A stretch of 64,000 nucleotides of DNA from Zoroaster sp. YZ-2022 (taxonomy: Eukaryota; Echinodermata; Asteroidea; Forcipulatida; Zoroasteridae). Location of the stretch: positions 27,150,258 through 27,214,257 of the forward strand of contig CM055817.1 in assembly GCA_029582265.1 (NCBI GenBank), given 5' to 3'. The notes below the pieces were generated by a model. It searched no databases. It saw nothing but the letters and a program-made list of their open reading frames with translations, and was not told the DNA's origin. Positions 29,910-42,400 of this stretch are shown in pieces; position 1 is the stretch's first letter, and each line of letters starts with the position of its first letter. A program made the position numbers and the translations under genes.

Positions 29910-30300
29910 CCAAATACCAACAGGATGGCCAGCAAGCCGTTAGTCCACTGGTCTGTCAATTACCAGGCAGTTCAGGCTGGTACGTCCGGGGTTCAGAATC
30001 CTGCTCCTGACACATAGGGACATGACAAGCTGCTGGCTGCGGCAATGGCCCAAGGGACATCATGTCTCTCCCCAAAGGTTGAGCGTACTGGAGGAAATGT
30101 ACGGACGAGGGGAGAATAAGGAGGACCGGAGGGTAGGTGACCTCCCAGAAGGAGTGCTAAGGTGATCACCATGCCGGTTCACTTGGGACTTTTGGAGTCA
30201 TCAATCGAATACCTGATTCGACACTGAGCTAACTCCGCACTTTTTACAATTTTTTTTATTATTTTTATTTATTTTTTATTTTTTATTGTTAAAATAACAA
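29910..30300 (+). mobile_element. probable tRNA-derived SINE
   Basis: A match to a pol III A box (TAGTCCACTGG, near 29941) is followed about 50 bp later by a B-box-like GGTTCAGAATCC carrying one extra base. The unit runs on into a non-tRNA body and ends in an A/T-rich, T-tract tail from about 30239. Spacing of the two boxes fits a tRNA-derived SINE head. I do not recognise the family, and no target-site duplication was confirmed. Confidence 0.45.
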
Positions 30301-31141
30301 AACAATATACAAAACTCATTTAAGAAAGATTTTTTACTTCTTTCCAAGCAGTTACAGTTACATTTTATTTCGGAATCAGAAAAAATTCTCGATTTGCTTC
30401 TAAATTAGCCCTGGGTCTGCAGAAGACGAGTCACCGAAGTTATAACCGTTTGAGTGAGTTTTACTTTCACTATTTCACGCATATTTTTGAGGAACATATT
30501 GCTTTTTCTGAAAACATTGGAACGATAGGCGACTCAAAACTGCTAACCAAGTTTAAGTTGTAGGTGGGGTGGAGCTGGTGGCGCGTGAAAATGAGGGGAC
30601 ATACGACTGCACAAGAAATTGTCCAAGATGTTTAGATGACAATGATTTTATGTTTGAGGATTTATTGTATTCTTTCCTTTGTTCATTTGGTTGCTATTTG
30701 CAGCCTGTATATTAGTTGCAGTGACGTAAACTAGGGTCCAATTTCCAGGGGGGCACTGAGAGTTGCACCACCTTTTCCTAGGGGGGCATGTCCTAGGTGG
30801 GGCATGGAATTTGTTTAATGTGTTTAAACTTGTTGTAATTTTCTTTCGATACCAACATTCTAAAGGCACCCTCGTTGTGCCTTTATGTGGAGAATGAGCA
30901 TGGACAGATGGAATGGCCCAATCCGACGAGTTCAGACCAGATGAAGATCTCTAGATAGTGACGGCAAGAATAGTTCGCTGGGAAAAGCATATTCCATTTG
31001 GAACAGGTAGTTTTGATTTTGTTTATTATGCAAAATATTTAAATTAAAAAAGGATGTGGCGACAGCATACTGGCGCCCAAAGCAGGGTGGATAATAATGT
31101 GCGCGCTACAAATCTTTCTTTCTACCTTCTTCAACTAACTG
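30301..31141. other. no gene recognised
   Basis: No convincing exon. Near 30719 the sequence GCAGTGACGTAAACTAGGG resembles one end of a hAT-type element with a G-rich subterminal stretch, but no partner end was found. Confidence 0.5.
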
Positions 31142-31492
31142 TCTTCTTCTTCTTCTTCTTCTTCTTCTTCTTCTTCTTCTTCTTTACTATTCTTCTTCTT
31201 CTTCTTCTTCTTGTATTCTTCTTCTTCTTCTTCTTCTTCTTCTTCTTCTTGCTTCTTCTTCTTCTTCTTCTTCTTCTTCTTCTTCTTCTTCTTCTTCTTC
31301 CTTCTTCTTCTTCTTCTTCTTCTTCTTCTTCTTCTTCTTCTTCTTCTTCTTCTTCTTCTTCTTCTTCTTCTTCTTCTTCTTCTTCTTCTTCTTCTTCTTC
31401 TTCTTCTTCTTCTTCTTCTTCTTCTTCTTCTTCTTCTTCTTCTTCTTCTTCTTCTTCTTCTTCGTCTTCTTCTTCTTCTTCTTCTTCTTCTT

Positions 31493-31522
<30 letters not shown>
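31142..31522. repeat. (TTC)n microsatellite, about 380 bp
   Basis: Almost pure TTC on the plus strand, with a few interruptions (a TTTACTA near 31182, TTGTA near 31211, GC near 31251 and one CGT near 31463). It is open in several frames on both strands only because a triplet repeat has no stops; the poly-Ser, poly-Leu, poly-Phe, poly-Arg, poly-Lys and poly-Glu readings are not proteins. Confidence 0.98.
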
Positions 31523-31523
<1 letters not shown>

Positions 31524-32728
31524 TTACTACCCGCATAATCCTCAGCTTATGGTGGAAGGTATTCTAGTAAACAGGCTAATGTATTGCAGCTATGTTTTCA
31601 ACCTGTTTATTAAGATAAAGAAGGCAGATTCGGCAAGAACATTTTAACCTTAGCGGGTTCCATGATCACGTGTCCTTAGCAACTTTTTCTATCATTTGGT
31701 GACAGTTTGGATTCTTATTTGTGGTTTGTAATATGTACTCAAAAATCTATTGTTTTTATTGGGGTATAAATTTATATAGACCATGTGACTTGTTTACTCT
31801 TTTGCGTGACCTTTAGAGTACCAGGGCGATTTCCCACCGGGCAAAAGTGTGTGTATTTTACAGATGAACACGATTTAAGATGTAATGTTGGGGCTTCATT
31901 AAAAAATTAATCAAATTAAGATATTTTCTGCTGATATCTCAAAATATCCAGATGTTATGGTTTCTTTCATCGCCATTTTGTACAGCAGCGCAGTTTGACC
32001 GTTTGGGCTGCTTTATGATGTCATAGATCACATTATCTGTATGATTTCAATTTTGACTTTAATCGTTGAGGCTTTTATTGTTTATGTTTTGTCCACAGGT
32101 CGCCGTATCAGTCTCGAGGAATCAGCTTGCAGGATGGAACTCACATGCCTCATGCACCAGTTCACGTTCAAACACCAGAGGGCGCTCCACCCGTATCTTT
32201 TAAGGCACGCGTTACCAATAACGCGTTTTGAACTTAATGCATTTTCTCGAGACAATTAAAGAAAAACATGCCATATATGGAACATTCGATATTTAGGAAG
32301 TCACTGCATAGGAGTTTATTTTATGATGGTACATTTTGATATGTTAACCATATCAGGCCTTGCGGGAAGAGGAATATACCCTCTTTATGAGTATATTACA
32401 TTTTGTCTCCAGAACGCTTCGATCAATCATGCAAACATTCTTCTGATGATTTCAGAAAATTCTTTAAGAACACCACATTCCCAACTCAATGATGCAGGGG
32501 TGTTCACGGTGATCTTCGTTGAATTCAACATCCTTACGAGTTTCATGTAAATCATTTGATGATTCAGATATAGCTAGAAATCTGTGATAAATCATGTCAT
32601 ACATACGTAGTAGTTTCCTTGTCTTGCTACCTGTAACAGACTCAGGTTCCGAATCCTACTCTCTCGACGGGTGAGTTTTTCCAGTCACTACCTGGTAATG
32701 TGGGTTCTCCTTATGGGAGCAATTCCAT
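31523..32728. other. no gene recognised
   Basis: Short open frames only, with unbiased composition. A pyrimidine-rich CCACAG acceptor-like site near 32094 and a GAGGGCGCT motif near 32179 are present, but no adjoining exon can be supported. Confidence 0.45.
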
Positions 32729-33121
32729 GGTTACTCACGTAACATATTTGAGGTATTGGACCTACTCATATTGCCATAGTTTCCCTATCATGATATATTT
32801 TCACTTCATCAGTTTTTTTTCCACAGATATTGGATTATCACCCAGTCCGTACTCAGCACAAAAACAAATTATTTCAGAAATGTGTTCAAATGTACGCTAT
32901 AATAGAAAGATACTGGTTACTCTCATGTTACATTTTTGAACATGCATAAAATGTTGCGTTTTCTGTATATAGCGTACATATAACAACTACTGAAATGATT
33001 ATTTATGCTGGTAAGATCTGGTACATAATGTCTGACTAAGTGTGAAAAGAAAACTGATGGTGACGAACATGTGTTATGGCATTAGGTGGGCACAAAACTT
33101 CAAAATGTAACGTGAGTAACC
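32729..33121. mobile_element. inverted-repeat DNA element, 393 bp, nonautonomous
   Basis: The ends are inverted copies of each other: GGTTACTCACGTAACATATT at the left and the complement of GGTTACTCACGTTACATTTT at the right, about 27 bp with few mismatches. A third related motif (GGTTACTCTCATGTTACATT) lies inside near 32915. There is no coding capacity. Both sides carry AT next to the repeats, so the target duplication is ambiguous and the superfamily is unassigned. Confidence 0.5.
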
Positions 33122-33660
33122 ATTTCATTCATTTCATTTATTATTTCACAGGGTACGAAAAAAACCCAAGCAAACATTAAAAATGATACAATGATTACAC
33201 AATACACAGTTTAATACAAAATAAAAACCAGTTGACGAGTACCTGTAGGATTACACCAAATGCGAACTGAATCACAATCAAGTGGATCCTCCTTAAAATT
33301 ACCTGCCCAACCAAACCAAACAAACAATAAAATAAAAGAAATTATTCAAATTAAACATTAAAAGCTAGGTCTATAAAAATTTGTTTCAAAGTGTTTAACA
33401 TATAAATTTGTCATCATTTGTAGCAAAAGCAGTACTTACACCAGGGTTAAAAAGATGTTTTCTTAAAAGCATTTTATGAAAGGTATATAACCAAAATAAT
33501 CTGACCTTTACATCTACAGGTAGTAATAAACTATCCCATATTCTAGGAAACCTAAAAAGGGCGAATGATGAAAAGCATTTGTTCTCCGAATTCTGATGAT
33601 GAAATTTGACAGTGTTAGTGTCTAATATTAATTTGGATGTAATTGTTTATGTTATGTTAA
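33122..33660 (-). pseudogene. 5'-truncated LINE, C-terminal end of reverse transcriptase protein plus 3' tail
   Basis: Read on the minus strand, an open frame from about 33660 to a TAA at 33395-33397 gives the C-terminal end typical of CR1/L2-group LINE proteins, including SSFALFRFPRIWDSLLLP followed by a basic stretch with LLRKHLFNPG. The pattern of an aromatic-rich GxRxPRxWNxLP-type block and then a KxxLLxxHLF stretch is characteristic of this protein end. About 270 bp of 3' untranslated sequence follows, ending in AAATG-type repeats (TTTCATTCATTTCATTTATT on the plus strand). The rest of the protein is missing, as expected for incomplete reverse transcription. Confidence 0.6.
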
Positions 33661-34391
33661 CGTCAAAAACTATTATACAAACATTTTACAACAAAAGACA
33701 TTGAAAGAAGAAAGTGAAGTCTACTCATTAATAATAGCAATCCTAATTGGAACACACACCTAAGTGAAATAGTCAATTTCATTTTCAAATTTAAACCTAG
33801 CTCTTCTTGGAGATTGCCCTTATAATTAACTCGTGCAATAATTTATGTGCAGTGTCCTTCCACATTTAAAAGTGAAAAATATCATCCTCTCTTCACATAC
33901 TGCTACTATTATTTACTATTTACTGAGCCAACAAAAACTGCTTGACAAACACTTCGTAAAAAAAATTGCATAATTAAAAACAGTAGGCCAACCTGTAATA
34001 GTTGTTTGCTAATAATGCAAAACCATATGCAGTTATAAACCCGTTACCATATTTTATTCTAAAGATGTATTCAGTTGAAGATACTTTTTAAACAAATTAC
34101 AAGTCAGTGCTCTGGAAGGGAGACTTTTGAGACGCTGGTGGCAGCAGACATACCGGTCCTTTTGCAGCTTTGTTAATGTAACGTATTTCTGAGCATGCGC
34201 AATATTTAGAACAATGGAAAAACAGTAGGTTTGCTGCCATCTAGCGATCGTAAAATGTGGATGCATTTACGACATTTTACCAATGTTGTTCCAATTTCCT
34301 TATAATGAATTCCCATAAACATGTAATGTCAGCATACATTTAGTAATGATATTATAAAAGTTACTGACGCAAATTATTTATAACTTTTAAC
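33661..34391. other. no gene recognised
   Basis: AT-rich sequence without repeats, exon signals or coding bias that I can support. Confidence 0.45.
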
Positions 34392-35269
34392 CATGGAGGA
34401 AGAAAACAGAAGGAGTCACAACGAAGGCATATCAAGGTTCAATGTCTTTTGCCGCGGTCTAGTAAAACTTCCAAGCCAGCGCTAATCGTTTAATCCGATT
34501 GGCATCTGAGGAGAACTACAGCCTCTTATCTCATAACCAAATTAGCACTTGCTGGGTGGCCCGTGAAAAATACGTTACGGCCGCCGCCGCTACCGCTTAC
34601 AAGTTTACGACCGCGATAATTCCCCATGTGCGCACAATGTCTTTTGCCGCTCTGGCCTGCTCGCGACCAGCATACATAATTGGAGGTAGTGAAATCTGTA
34701 GCAAACGAATAAACACAAAACATTATACTTTTCACTACTTTCATGGGCTTTTTATATGTGCGCAGTTCATTGTGCTTCAATAGCGATTTTTTCCACCAAG
34801 AGTATTTTGGTGTTTTGATTGTCAATTTGGCGAATCGAAGCTGACTTGACGGTAAATATAACATTCAGATGTTACAATAAATTGTCTTTTTAGCAACTTA
34901 TTTTAAGGATATTTCCAGTGATCTCGGGAAGTAACAAATTGTCAAATTCAAAGACGTGTTGTTTAGCTTTTTATCCATTTCAATCCTCATATTTGTACGA
35001 TGCTTTATTGCAATGAAGATATTGCAGTGTTATGGATTCGTAGGTCGAGTTGGATCAGGGAGCCAGCCTTCCGTGTAGTGCAATAGGACAACGCGTCAGC
35101 AATGCGCACCAATGCGCGTATGTGCAAAAAAAAAAAAAAAAAAGAAAGCCCTGGCTTTCGATAATCGGATTAAACGATTAGCGCTGGCTTAGAAATTTTA
35201 CGACCGCGGCAAAGACATTGAACCTTTGATATGCCTTCGTTGTGACTCCTTCTGTTTTCTTCCTCCATG
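34392..35269. mobile_element. inverted-repeat DNA transposon, 878 bp, nonautonomous
   Basis: Terminal inverted repeats of about 110 bp begin CATGGAGGAAGAAAACAGAA at the left and end with its complement at the right. They include matching GCCGCGGTC and AGCCAGCGCTAATCG blocks. The element is flanked by a 7-bp direct repeat TTTTAAC (34385-34391 and 35270-35276), which contains TTAA; a TTAA-specific transposon (piggyBac or Kolobok type) is therefore one reading. No transposase is encoded. An A-tract near 35127 lies inside the right arm. Confidence 0.7.
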
Positions 35270-35295
35270 TTTTAACTAACTACATATTTTTGTTT

Positions 35296-35483
35296 AAAGG
35301 GGTAGTATCATCAAGATCAGCAGGGCATGGAATCGGAATGCTAGTTTTAGATTAACTCAGTCACTACCATAATATTTGCTGCTGTAAATGAGCCAGTAAT
35401 TTTCAGTCATTGGTTAATCTTAAACTAGGACATCGATTCCATGCCCTGTGAAAGTCTACTTGATCGTGACGATACTGCCCTTT
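35296..35483. mobile_element. short palindromic MITE, copy 1
   Basis: Imperfect inverted repeat starting AAAGGGGTAGTATCATCA and ending in the complement of AAAGGGCAGTATCGTCA, with CAGGGCATGGAATCG repeated inverted in each arm. A second copy of the same family lies at 43288-43514. Confidence 0.7.
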
Positions 35484-36328
35484 AATCTAGAACGTATTGA
35501 TAGTGTCAGATATTCCTTTGAAAGTATAGTTGACATAGCCTGGTGGTCAGCTCGTCACACACCATGGGTCTTCCATAATAGGCATAATTCGGGCATTTTG
35601 CTTCGCATGATGTTGGGCGAGTTAACTGTAATTTTAATCTTTATTTTACGACAGTGTAACAAATACAACATAATACATGTACAGACTTTCGTTTTCACTT
35701 TGAATGTAATCCGACTGCTGGCATCCGTAACTCATACTATTTTCTGTCTTAATTAATAATGGGGACTTTTGGAATCTTGAGACTTGTGACATTTGGATAT
35801 TTGGAATTAACTAAGAATAAAATTACAGGAATCAACTAAAAATACTGTTTGTCAGAATCTTTACTACAGTGAATTCCCCTTACTGGGAACCGTCTATCCC
35901 ACCCAGACAACGAGCTATGCTGTAGCTGTCACCCAGGGGCCGTATATACTACCGACCGTTCTCCTACAGAAATATAAAATATGAATCCAAATTAAAGATC
36001 AAAGGCCTACGGGTGAGTGGGGTGGCCTATATTTACCCCCAATTTTGTTCTGGAGAGGATGGTCCATAGGGTCATCAACCACCCCTCGCAAACATACCAT
36101 TTTTAAAATGTTCTAGGATATCATTGTTCCTAAACAAATACTCAAATTTCCTTAAGTTTTAAAAAATCCCTAAATGTTCAGAAATTTCACCTTTTATTTC
36201 AATAACTAAAAGATAATATCACAAATCTCAATATTGTTCAAACCGATAATTGTTTTACTGTGGGGTACGGGATAACAGTGAGAGAGCAGTCTTTAACACT
36301 ATCATCCCCTATTTGTGACAATTTACGC
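35484..36328. other. no gene recognised
   Basis: Unremarkable AT-rich sequence downstream of the MtnK-like gene. It would contain that gene's 3' untranslated region and polyadenylation signal, which I did not place. Confidence 0.4.
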
Positions 36329-36471
36329 CTATAATTTCCGCTGGTAATTTTCGTCGAAGAGATACTCGATAAGATGTTGCGGGGTCGTTATCTTGCCAAA
36401 GTCTCTAGTGAGATTGATACCGATGTGAAGACACGGTAACTCGATACGAGATCGCTCCTCGATCTCCATCT
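36329..36471 (-). CDS. MtnK-like exon 8 (C-terminus and stop)
   Basis: It encodes EMEIEERSRIELPCLHIGIN and DFGKITTPQHLIEYLF, ending in TAG at 36329-36331. This matches the C-terminal ALELG...EFKTITDVIELF of bacterial MtnK. Two acceptors are possible: TTTTAG at 36482-36483 gives a better-looking site but the wrong phase after exon 7, while CCAG at 36472-36473 keeps the frame and is used here. Confidence 0.65.
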
Positions 36472-39400
36472 CTGGATCGACCTAAAATCCTGACACAACC
36501 ATGACATAAATAAAAAGAATGAGAAAGGCCCAGATAGGAACAATTACAATATTTAAGTGGAAAAATAACCAAAATATACGTGGTTTCCCCACAACCGTCA
36601 ATTCATAAAACAATGAGGTTAAGTTGGATGTTATTGTTATTATCCTGATTTAATCTAGTATTGAGTATCGACTTATGAACAGGATCGCAGAAATTTAATA
36701 CTCACCTTCGCACCAATCTGCAGTGAAGCCCGCGGTCTCTGCGACTGTTGCAGTAAACTGATCTTCTGTCAGGTATTCGACTGCATCGTCAAAGTACAGT
36801 TCAACTATACGAAACAGTAGAACAGAACATCTTAACCGACTGCTGTGATTGAGTAAACTGTTAGCATGATGTTAAAGGGTTATTCCACCTTTTGAGATAC
36901 GTCATGACTGGACTACGCTGCGTCATGACTGGACTACTAATTATTGTGGATCAATTGGGCTGATTTGGAGCTAAAATTCTCAAGACAAAGATTGGGATTT
37001 TACTTTATAACAATATTACCTGGGTGAAAATACTGACGTGTATTCGATTAATGGCACAAACTTTTGTCAAAATACGCATTAATGTTATTCCAACCTAAGT
37101 CTTGTATACTTAATACTCAGTCTACCCCTGCATGCACATGGGTATCCAGTCATCCCCTGCATGCACATGGGTACCTAGTCACCCTCTGCATGCACATGGG
37201 TACCCAGTCACCCTTTACATGCACATGGGTATCCAGTCACCCAGTCACCCCCTGCATGCACATGGGTACCCACTCACCCCCTGCATGCACATGGGTACCC
37301 ACTCACCCCCTGCATGCACATGGGTACCCACTCACCCCCTGCATGCACATGGGTACCCAGTCACCCCCTGCGTGCACATGGGTACCCATAGCCACCAAGT
37401 CACCCCTGCATGTACAAGGGTACCCTGTCACATGGGGAACAGCTAGAGATGAATAAATACCTGTTTTTCTCAATAGCTTGTTTCAAGCAAACTATGGAAA
37501 GAAGGATTTATTTCTGATGGGTAGAATTTGTGCTCCAGAAAGCTGAGAATATAGTTAGCTAGAAGGTGCCCGATATCTTCTGCAGCCGGGCCAACGTGGA
37601 AAACTCAAAATCAATGATCTGAAAATTTAGGAAGCAATTCATAAGATTTATCCAACAAAGTTCATCAAATAAATGTTTGTAGTTTGTATCGTTCCATTTT
37701 AGGTGGGGTTCTATTAATCCAAAGTACATTTGTGGCAAAAAGTCATTACGTAAATCTATACTTGAAGGAATATGGATCTTTCAGATAAGATAGATCCATT
37801 GGTAGTTTTGCCAAATTGCGAAATTAGGAATGAACCCTCTATGTTTACGTCGAATAAGCAGTGATTACGACCGCTCATAAATGAGCTTATCCAATCATAA
37901 TATAACCTGAGCCTGGTAACTTCACCACCAGTAATTCAATGTTCTTTCGAATGAAGATTTTCTCAACCGAATTGAACAGTGGCGCACCCAGGATCTGATT
38001 TTGGGGAGGGCTCAATTTTTTATTTTTTATAAAATCCAACAAGGGGGAGAGACATGGCGGCCCCCAAACTATAACCGCTGGCGTGGCTGTAGCCATGTCC
38101 CTAATCGTGCTCATCAGTGAACCTACAGCACATGTTAAATGTTTCCTGGTGGTTTCTAGTCATAAAAAGAAGACATTACGGAATGATTCTGACTCGTAGG
38201 GTTTTACCTTCCATATAATTTCAAGTGGGAACTTAGGCCTATACATATAGTTTTTGATTTGATTAATTAATTGCCCATTGCTCCTCTTGATGTAAAGAAC
38301 TTGAGCTTGTTTCGTCTGCAAGATTTCTATATTTAAATACTTTAATTGCGGACGTAAAGTTTGTGATCATTCCGGGGCGGAGCCCTTGGGGGGCTCGAGC
38401 CTCACGATCCCCCAGCGGCGTAGCCACGGGGGGCCTGGGGGAACGTGCTCCCCACAAATTTCCAATTCCCCAGGTGCCCCCACAAAAAATCCCGATAGTG
38501 CCCCCCCAAAAAGAAAAGAACAAGAAACGGGAAAAACCCCATACCCCTGGGGCCCCCACTGAAAAGCAATTCCCCCTCTTTACCCCCCCCCCCACTGAAA
38601 AAGTCCTGGCTACGCTGCTGGAGCCCCCCCCCCCCCTCCTTGGGTGCGCCACTGGAATTGAACTCAAAAGGTGTTATTCAAATTATTGTCAGATTTTGTT
38701 TTACAGAATAAGCGCATTTTGAATACCCGGTAGCTATCAAATTAACTGAGGAGACAGGTTAACAAAATAATATCGACATTTATTTTATGATACCTTTGCC
38801 GAGTCGCCTTTGATCAAGATAGAACTGGTATGGAAATCAGCATGGATCAGGCAGTCATGTCTGTCCATAACGGTTCTTATGGTATGTCGGTTCTTTACGA
38901 TCAATGGATCGGTTTGCATCAGTTGATAAAGCTCAGTAACATTTGGTGAGTATCGTTCTATGTTTTCTGGACGAGAAATCTCCTCGAAAATGTAGTAGCT
39001 AATAAGTTGTTGCAACGGGTCGTGCCTTTAATAATAAAATTAATAAAACAAAAATTTTGGATGAAAAACCATACATAACCAGCTATTCTAACTGCAATTA
39101 TGAAAAGTAAGACTGATTGCGGTGACACCATGTGGAATCTCAATTGAGTAGTAATTAGTTCTGAAAAGAACTGGGGGTACAACTCGACGTTTCGATCAGT
39201 ATGCTCTGATCGTCCTCAGGAGAATGCCGGACTCTGGAAAATGCTGCTGCTTAAGTAGACTGCTGGAGGATCATCCCATGAATGGATGCTGGAGGATTAG
39301 TTCGTTGAGGCGCGCAGGCGGGAAACTGTGAGACTATGAGACTAGGATCCTAGGGGTTGGGGGAGAGGAGTGTGTGCAATTATGAAAACATTAATTTATG

Positions 39401-42400
39401 CATTTTTTATCTTTTTGTTTAGTATTATATTGCATCTGCTATTGTATGATTTCTTGTTTACTGTAAAGCGCCTTGAGCACTTCTTGGTGGATATGTGCGC
39501 ATTATAAGTCATGGTTATGGTTATGGTTATGGTTATGGTTATGGTTATGGTTATTATTACATTTGTAATTATTACATTATTACATTTGTAATTATTACAT
39601 TATTATTTGTAATTATTACATTTGTAATTAATTGTTCAATTTTGAATAATACCAAAACAAGTGAACTGCCAAATTATTATCCACCAACTTAGTGTGAAAA
39701 TGGTGATGATATCAAATGACAGGAAAAATATTGACATTTGAGACAAAAAAGGGGGAAACTAATAATTTTCTGAGCGTCGCCAGTGTGGTACAGCGGCGTA
39801 ACCAGGACTTTTTCAGTGGGGGGCCAGGGGTATGGGTTTTTTCCCTTTTCTCTTTCTTTTCTTTTTTGGGGGCACTATCGGGATTTTTCGTGAGAGGGAA
39901 CCTGGGGGGGCACTAGAAATTTGTGAGGGGCATCGTGCCCCCAGGCCCCAAATGTGGCTACGCTGCTGGTGTGTGGCGACATTTGTATTTAATGCCCGCT
40001 ATGGAAAAGCTTTAGGCCATTCCTGATCCTCTAAAATCATGCACATTGTGCATATTATATTCCCAAATAAATATTATGTGAGTAAACTTCTTTTTAAATT
40101 TGTTTTTTAACTAAATATCTTAATGATTAAAATGTTGGTACTATCCACATGTTTCCTATTGTGGCTAAGCAAATGTACACAATGTATATTATTCGTGTCA
40201 ACTTGTATAGACTTTTTCATTGTATTTTTAAACATTTTTGTTTATAATTTAATATTTAATTTTTAATATAGAACCAAATGTATTTATGTCCCTAGTAATT
40301 ATTAAGCTCTCAAGCCATAATTTGTGGTTTAATAACATTAACGTATAAAACTAAGCTATTAACTAAGTAATATTTTATATATGCAGCTTTGCATGGTAAA
40401 AAGGATAAGTAAAGAATGTTTGCGGTGACGCCATGTAGTAAGATTTGTAGCTTTGCATGGTGAAGAGGATAAGTAAAGACTGTTTGCGGTGACACCATGT
40501 AGTAAGATTTGTAGCTTTGCATGGTAAAAAGGATAAGTAAAGGCTGTTTGCGGTGACACCATGTAGTAAGATTTGTAGCTTTGCATGGTAAAAAGGATAA
40601 GTAAATACTGTTTGCGGTGACACCGTGTAGTAAGATTTGTAGCTTTGCATGGTAAAAAGGATAAGTAAAGACTGTTTGCGGTGACACCGTGTAGTAAGAT
40701 TTGTAGCTTTGCATGGTGAAAAGGATAAGTAAAGACTGTTTGCGGTGACACCGTGTAGTAAGATTTGTAGCTTTGCATGGTGAAAAGGATCGATAAGTAA
40801 AGACTGTTTGCGGTGACACCATGTAAGATTTGTAGCTTTGCATGGTGAAAAGGATAAGCAAAGACTGTTTGCGGTGACACCATGTAGTAAGATTTGTAGC
40901 TTTGCATGGTGAAAAGGATAAGCAAAGACTGTTTGCGGTGACACCATGCAGTAAGATTTGTAGCTTTGCATGGTGAAAAGGATAAGCAAAGACTGTTTGC
41001 GGTGACACCATGTAGTAAGATTTGTAGCTTTGCATGGTGAAAAGGATCGATAAGTAAAGACTGTTTGCGGTGACACCATGTAAGATTTGTAGCTTTGCAT
41101 GGTGAAAAGGATAAGTAAAGACTGTTTGCGGTGACACCATGTAGTAAGATTTGTAGCTTTGCATGGTGAAAAGGATAAGCAAAGACTGTTTGCGGTGACA
41201 CCATGTAGTAAGATTTGTAGCTTTGCATGGTGAAAAGGATAAGCAAAGACTGTTTGCGGTGACACCGTGTAGTAAGATTTGTAGCTTTGCATGGTGAAAA
41301 GGATAAGCAAAGACTGTTTGCGGTGACACCGTGTAGTAAGATTTGTAGCTTTGCATGGTGAAAAGGATAAGTAAAGACTGTTTGCGGTGACACCGTGTAG
41401 TAAGATTTGTATCATTGCATGGTGAAAAAGGAAAAGTAAAGACTGGTTTCCGGGACACCATGTAGTAAGATTTGTAGCTTTGCATGGTGAAGAGGATAAG
41501 TAAAGACTGTTTGCGGTGACACCGTGTAGTAAGATTTGTAGCTTTGCATGGGAAAAGGATAAGTAAAGACTGTTTGCGGTGACACCGTGTAGTAAGATTT
41601 GTAGCTTTGCATGGTGAAAAGGATAAGTAAAGACTGTTTGCGGTGACACCATGTAAAATTCTCAATTGAGTAGTAATACTCAATATTAACATACGAATAC
41701 ATATCGGCCTAATTATATTCCATCCTAATGTGTTTGCATGCAAATGAACATTGTTCTAAAAAAAATGTCTTATTTGACATTTACCGTTATCATTGAGATA
41801 AAGCTGGCTGGTTTACGGACCTTACTTTGTCAATTCTATCATCTCTCTGTGGCGAGCTTCTGTCACATTGTTTTGTGTGTACTTCGATGTAGCTTAGCGA
41901 TGTATCGCGCCACGTCCTTGATACCGCATAAACTAGCATCACTATGCTGGAGCAACTGCCGAAGAACGCCGTAGTCGCGCAGGTCCTCCATCACATCTTA
42001 GAACAAAAAGGCGAAATTAATATTCTCAAATTATTATAATTACCTATTTGGTTATGTAACCATCTTATATTCCTCAACGTTTACTTGTTCATCGACGACC
42101 TATAATAGACCTTATGCTCAACCACAAGAGGGCGCTATTTTGGGGTCAAATGGCTGTCAAAACAAGTTATTAGGTTTAAAAAAAAAAAAAAAAACTTTTT
42201 TTTCAATGAAACTTTTAAAAATGAAACTTTTTTAAAAGTACAAGCTAGAATCCGTAACATTTAATCAGAAAACACTTACCCCCGAAATGTCATTACTATT
42301 ATGTCCTCTTGTGGTCGAGCAAGGTATGTTATATACTCACGATAAGACATTTCCTCGTCACAAAAGATTGGCTTCGGTACAGAGCCAGGTGCAATTTTGT

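Noticed and set aside
31054..31647. Poly-Ser, poly-Leu and poly-Arg frames
   Set aside because: Direct translation of the TTC microsatellite.
32041..32939. Small plus-strand frames as exons
   Set aside because: No domain similarity, no consistent splice pairing, ordinary composition.
37064..37456. Two overlapping frames rich in Cys-His-Met
   Set aside because: Translation of the 29-bp minisatellite within an intron of a minus-strand gene.
40310..41743. Three long minus-strand frames (344-477 codons)
   Set aside because: All three frames of a 64-bp stop-free tandem repeat are open together, which is a repeat artefact.
42120..42136. CTCF-like site CCACAAGAGGGCGCT, and a similar AACACCAGAGGGCGCTCC near 32171
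   Set aside because: Good matches to the CTCF core, but AGAGGGCGCT is also common in dispersed invertebrate repeats and there is no other support.
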